A DNA stretch of 64,000 nucleotides from Mariannaea sp. PMI_226. Its lineage: Eukaryota > Ascomycota > Sordariomycetes > Hypocreales > Nectriaceae. The stretch is from positions 434,001 through 498,000 of the forward strand of contig JANFOG010000016.1 of assembly GCA_024336345.1 (NCBI GenBank). Reading direction: 5' to 3'. This document shows positions 60,788 to 64,000 of the stretch, in pieces (position 1 is the stretch's first letter; each line of letters starts with the position of its first letter). The notes beneath the pieces were generated by a model. That model saw nothing but the letters and a program-made list of their open reading frames with translations, made no database searches and was not told where the DNA came from. Made by a program: the position numbers and the translations under genes.

Positions 60788-61540
60788 ATGGCAGAACGCT
60801 CGCCATCGCCAGGTCGCGACCGCAAATCGCCGCCGCGAGCGCCGCGTAATTTCGACGAGCAGCGAGGCGACCGAGACGCCGACAGGCGCGACGACAGGTC
60901 AGGCCGGGGTCAGGACCGAGATCGCAATCGCAACAGGGACAGAAACAGAGACTATGGTCGCGATAGATTCAGGGATCAAGACTCAAACCGACAAAGGGAT
61001 CGCGACTCCGACAGACCTAGAGACAGGGACAGAGACAGAGATCGCGGTCGAGATAGACGGCCTCGAGGTGGCCGAGGAGGTGGTGGTTTCAAATGGAAGG
61101 ATGAGCGCCGTGGCAATGATGACCGACGCCGCGACGATAGACCTTACCGCCGGCGCTCACAATCCCCCCGTCGTCGCGACTATGGCCGTGACCGCGACCG
61201 TGACCAGGATCGTGATCGCGATCGCAACCGTGATAGACCCGGTCCTAGCAAGCCCAAGGATAACGACAAACCCGCTGCACCAGTTGCCGCTCCTGGTGGC
61301 GAAGAGATGATCATCGTACACGTCAACGACCGTCTTGGCACCAGAGCATCGATCCCCTGCTATGCCTCCGACCGCATCAAAGAGTTCAAGATCCTGGTTG
61401 CTGCACGGATTGGTCGTGAACCACACGAGATCTTACTGAAGCGACAGGGCGAACGACCGTTCAAGGACCAGCTCAGCTTGGAGGATTATGGTGTAAGCAA
61501 CGGTGTGCAGCTCGACCTCGAGGTTGACACTGGCGATTAA
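60788..61540 (+). CDS. hub1: Hub1/UBL5 ubiquitin-like protein with long RD-rich N-terminal extension
   Basis: A single exon encodes 250 residues. Residues 174-250 are a Hub1 domain: MIIVHVNDRLG start, conserved Asp22 (in YASDRIKEFK), and FKDQLSLEDYGVSNG. Hub1 binds HIND helices in Snu66 or Prp38 non-covalently and tunes spliceosome use of weak 5' splice sites. Classical Hub1 is only 73 residues. Here about 173 residues precede it: SPSPGRDRKSPPR, then dozens of Arg-Asp repeats, a Gly-rich patch (GGRGGGGFKWKDERR) and SQSPRRRDYGRDRDRDQDR. That is the layout of splicing-factor RS/RD tails. The C-terminus reads LDLEVDTGD, without the usual Tyr-Tyr. An internal ATG at 61307 would give a stand-alone Hub1, but the upstream ATG 60788 keeps one open frame. 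No intron is needed. Confidence 0.85.
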   Translation: MAERSPSPGRDRKSPPRAPRNFDEQRGDRDADRRDDRSGRGQDRDRNRNRDRNRDYGRDRFRDQDSNRQRDRDSDRPRDRDRDRDRGRDRRPRGGRGGGGFKWKDERRGNDDRRRDDRPYRRRSQSPRRRDYGRDRDRDQDRDRDRNRDRPGPSKPKDNDKPAAPVAAPGGEEMIIVHVNDRLGTRASIPCYASDRIKEFKILVAARIGREPHEILLKRQGERPFKDQLSLEDYGVSNGVQLDLEVDTGD

Positions 61541-63142
61541 AAGGCAAGAAGATTTCGAAATGGTTTTCTATTATTTTCCTTTTTTTCTCTTCATCTCAAA
61601 AAAAACCAGTGAAAAGTGTATAAAGACACGGGCAAAAGACGAGACTTGATGGTAGGATGAGATGAGCCCACCCACAGATGCCCTGGAGACGCCTGGCATG
61701 TTGACAACTTTAGCCATTCTATGAACCCCGATCCGTCTATTCTATTGTTTATTCGAGCCTTGTAAGATTGACCAGAGGCCTTCTCGATAACTCCTATTAG
61801 GATGGAAACTCTACCAATACCATTTCTCAAAACTTGATCCTAGCTTGCAATTGCTGAACATGAATGACTACGTACTAACTGACCAGCGTTGCAACCCCAT
61901 GTTCGAAAATCGCATAATATTTGACTGGCGTATATTCCAGTGCACCGGGTCAGATTTATGCTTCCTTCGTGAGGCATACCATATGTCGTTTCGGTGCAAT
62001 TCTGTCATGAAATACAAATACATGTTAGCACTGACCGGCAGTTTCTTGTGTGTGCATCAAGTCCTCAATGATTCACTCGGACATGTTGATTTTCATGTGT
62101 CTGCTCTCCCCTGCTTCTTGGTGTAATATTGGTTCAATCGCACAGTTCCACTATTAGAATTAAGGAAAGGGCAAGGTGATTTACACGAGCTCCCGAGATG
62201 CAGGGAATTGTTGAATTCCGGCATGTTTTGTTAAACAGACTAATCTGCACCGCAGTCAGCGGATTGATGGTATCGCAGACAAGACTAGAAACAAAAAGCA
62301 AGTTTAGATTTAAAAAAAGAAAAAATCAATATACCAACAAAAAAAGACGAACAAGAAGGGGAAAGAAATCAGAAACACCTTGCAACCTGTACTCATCTTC
62401 CTACGTAGCAATAATTAATGGCCAGATTTCACAAAACTTGATCAGATATGACTGTACTTTTTTTTTGGGTGCCTCTCGTGGCCTCTCATCAACTGACAAG
62501 TGCCCTTTTCCCCAATGGAAACTTTTTAGCTTCCCCTCGGAACCTGGACTGGACCCTTATAAATCCTTGTAAATCCTTGTCAAAAAGGAAACGTGGGCAG
62601 AAGCCGCACCTCCTGGACGGCAAACACAAAACCACCACCACCACACTACAATAACCACCCCGCCCACACAAACTCCCCCCTGTATCGAACCAATAAAACC
62701 GTCTGAACAGTCTGAACAGCCCAGTCGTCTCAATCGCACGCCCCCTTGAACCCCCCATCAGCCTTGCAGACGCAAGGACGTCACAGCGTAACAGCCGCTT
62801 GACACCAGCTTGTCCTCTTCTATGAGTGGCTAGAAACGCAAAGAAGCTTAACAGCTCCGTGGCTTCTTGAATTGGACACATTGAGGCCACCTCGACCTCT
62901 CTCTGTCTCATAATTTTTTTTTTTGGTCATTATATCAGTTCATTTCTGGGCTGCTCCCCCCGCTAGGCAACGGGACTCGGAATTCAATTTTTCCTTCTTC
63001 TTCATCTAGGTACTCTCTTTGATTCTTTCCAACCCCCATCGTCTTTGTTCCTCTACTCCAACTGTTGGCTTGAGGCGGCGGCGTACTTCCCTCCCATAGC
63101 TGCCCTGCCGAGCCGGTGCGCCCAGCGCAAACCCCACCAACC
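61541..63142. other. Intergenic between hub1 and lhs1
   Basis: No gene is supported. It holds the hub1 3' flank, A-rich DNA at 62300-62350 and the lhs1 promoter, including an ACGTCACAGCGTA element (62778-62790). Confidence 0.6.
62778..62790 (+). promoter_or_regulatory. Candidate unfolded-protein-response-like element
   Basis: ACGTCA overlaps CAGCGTA about 355 bp upstream of the lhs1 ATG. The yeast UPR element core is CAGCGTG, so this matches six of seven bases and is preceded by a CRE-like half-site. Lhs1 homologues are UPR targets. The match is short, so this is only a candidate. Confidence 0.35.
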
Positions 63143-64000
63143 ATGGCGAACCTCCGAGTATCGCCATTGATGACGCTCCTCGGAGTGGTCTTCCTCTTCG
63201 CTTCCAATGTCTTCGCAGTCTCCGCCGTTCTCGGTGTCGACCTGGGTACCGAGTACATCAAGGCTGCTCTGGTCAAGCCAGGAACCCCCCTCGATATTGT
63301 CCTAACAAAGGACTCCAGGCGGAAAGAGACCTCCGCCATTGTCTTCAAGCCCTCCCGAAATGGCCCCCAGTCTGGAGAATATCCCGAGAGAGCTTACGGC
63401 GCCGACGCCATGGCTCTCAGCGCACGATTCCCTGGGGACGTCTACCCGAACCTGAAGGCCATCCTTGGTCTACCTGTTGACAGCTCCATCGTCCAAGAGT
63501 ACGCCTCTCGACATCCCGCTCTTCAATTGCAGTCTCACCCCACCCGAAACACTGCCACCTTCAAGAGCAAGGCATTCACAGCAGAGGAGGAGGCTTGGAT
63601 GGTTGAGGAACTTCTCGCTATGGAGCTTCAGAGCGTCCAGAAGAATGCTGAAGCTGCCACCGATCACAGCTCCAGTGTCCGCTCAGTTGTCATCACCGTC
63701 CCTCCCTTTTATACCATTGACGAGAAGCGCGCCATCCAGACTGCTGCCGAACTCGCCGGGCTTAAAGTTCTCGGCCTGGTTAGCGACGGTCTTGCCGTGG
63801 GATTAAACTATGCCACCAGCCGTTCGTTCCCCAGCGTCAGCGAAAATGCCAAGCCGGAGTATCACATGGTTTTCGATATGGGTGCCGGCTCTACCAAGGC
63901 CACTGTCATGAAGTTCCAGAGCCAATCAGTCAAGGACACTGGAAAGTTCAATAAGACAGTTCAGGAAGTTCAGGTCTTGGGTGCTGGTTGGGATCAAACT
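63143..64000 (+). CDS. lhs1: ER lumenal Hsp70-family chaperone Lhs1 (ORP150/GRP170 type), 5' part
   Basis: The first 286 codons are present and run off the right edge with no intron so far. Lhs1 is a large Hsp110/GRP170-like protein in the ER lumen. It acts as nucleotide exchange factor for BiP/Kar2 and helps post-translational import. The N-terminus is a signal peptide (MANLRVSPLMTLLGVVFLFA, ending SNVFA). The ATPase phosphate-1 loop follows (VLGVDLGTEYIKAALV, with Thr-Glu in place of the Thr-Asn/Thr-Asp common in Hsp70). Further motifs are SVVITVPPFYTIDEKRAIQT, the phosphate-2 motif VFDMGAGSTKATVM, and LGAGWDQT. The full protein should be about 900-1000 residues. The ATG at 63143 has a good context (CACCAACC before it). 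Confidence 0.94.
   Translation, partial: MANLRVSPLMTLLGVVFLFASNVFAVSAVLGVDLGTEYIKAALVKPGTPLDIVLTKDSRRKETSAIVFKPSRNGPQSGEYPERAYGADAMALSARFPGDVYPNLKAILGLPVDSSIVQEYASRHPALQLQSHPTRNTATFKSKAFTAEEEAWMVEELLAMELQSVQKNAEAATDHSSSVRSVVITVPPFYTIDEKRAIQTAAELAGLKVLGLVSDGLAVGLNYATSRSFPSVSENAKPEYHMVFDMGAGSTKATVMKFQSQSVKDTGKFNKTVQEVQVLGAGWDQT

Noticed and set aside
60669..61310. 213-codon plus-strand frame with Thr/Ala/Ile/Glu repeats
   Set aside because: It overlaps the RD-rich region of hub1 in another frame. The repeats follow from the Arg-Asp codon repeats read out of register.
1..64000. Transposons, CRISPR arrays, secondary-metabolite clusters or integrated viral genes
   Set aside because: No transposase, reverse transcriptase, terminal repeat with target duplication, repeat-spacer array, synthase domain or viral hallmark protein could be seen in any frame.

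Overview
The window looks like nuclear DNA of a filamentous ascomycete, most probably a Sordariomycete and plausibly Hypocreales. The grounds are genes split by many short introns (about 45-110 nt, GTRNGT donors, CTRAC-type branch points, YAG acceptors), monocistronic genes on both strands, and protein sequences that match fungal families. Intergenic DNA is rich in homopolymers, pyrimidine tracts and short GTAGGTAC/TACTGTA-type motifs. No rRNA, convincing tRNA, CRISPR array or intact transposon was seen. Family assignments come from reading the translations; no database search was run.

Layout. The first 21.6 kb is almost empty: one small conserved-looking serine-rich protein (3774-4250, minus) precedes a 17.4 kb stretch (4251-21649) with no supportable gene. 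From 21.6 kb the density becomes normal for a fungus. In order: vps24 (ESCRT-III, minus), sba1/p23 (Hsp90 co-chaperone, plus), yra1/ALY-REF (mRNA export, minus, with a 787-nt intron), ost4 (53-aa oligosaccharyltransferase subunit, minus), tma46 (CCCH ribosome-associated protein, plus), a possible 61-aa membrane microprotein (minus), an SLC25 mitochondrial carrier (plus), thr4 (minus), an AT-hook protein (minus), met6 (minus), a 1010-aa unrecognised protein (plus), a DHA1-type MFS transporter (minus), prefoldin subunit 4 (minus), a CENP-W-like histone fold protein (plus), a YAG7-like RGG protein (plus), a Hub1 ubiquitin-like protein with a long Arg/Asp-rich N-terminal extension (plus), and the 5' part of lhs1 (ER lumenal Hsp70, plus), which runs off the right edge.

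These are mostly housekeeping genes: protein folding (p23, prefoldin, Lhs1), ER glycosylation (Ost4), RNA export and splicing (Yra1, Hub1), translation (Tma46), kinetochore (CENP-W) and aspartate-family amino-acid synthesis (Thr4, Met6, separated only by the AT-hook gene). I see no operon-like system, secondary-metabolite cluster or defence system. The observations most worth checking are the RD-rich/Hub1 fusion, the long yra1 intron, the gene desert, the two small genes, the cluster of frame-preserving acceptors in the 1010-aa gene, and the intergenic palindromes.
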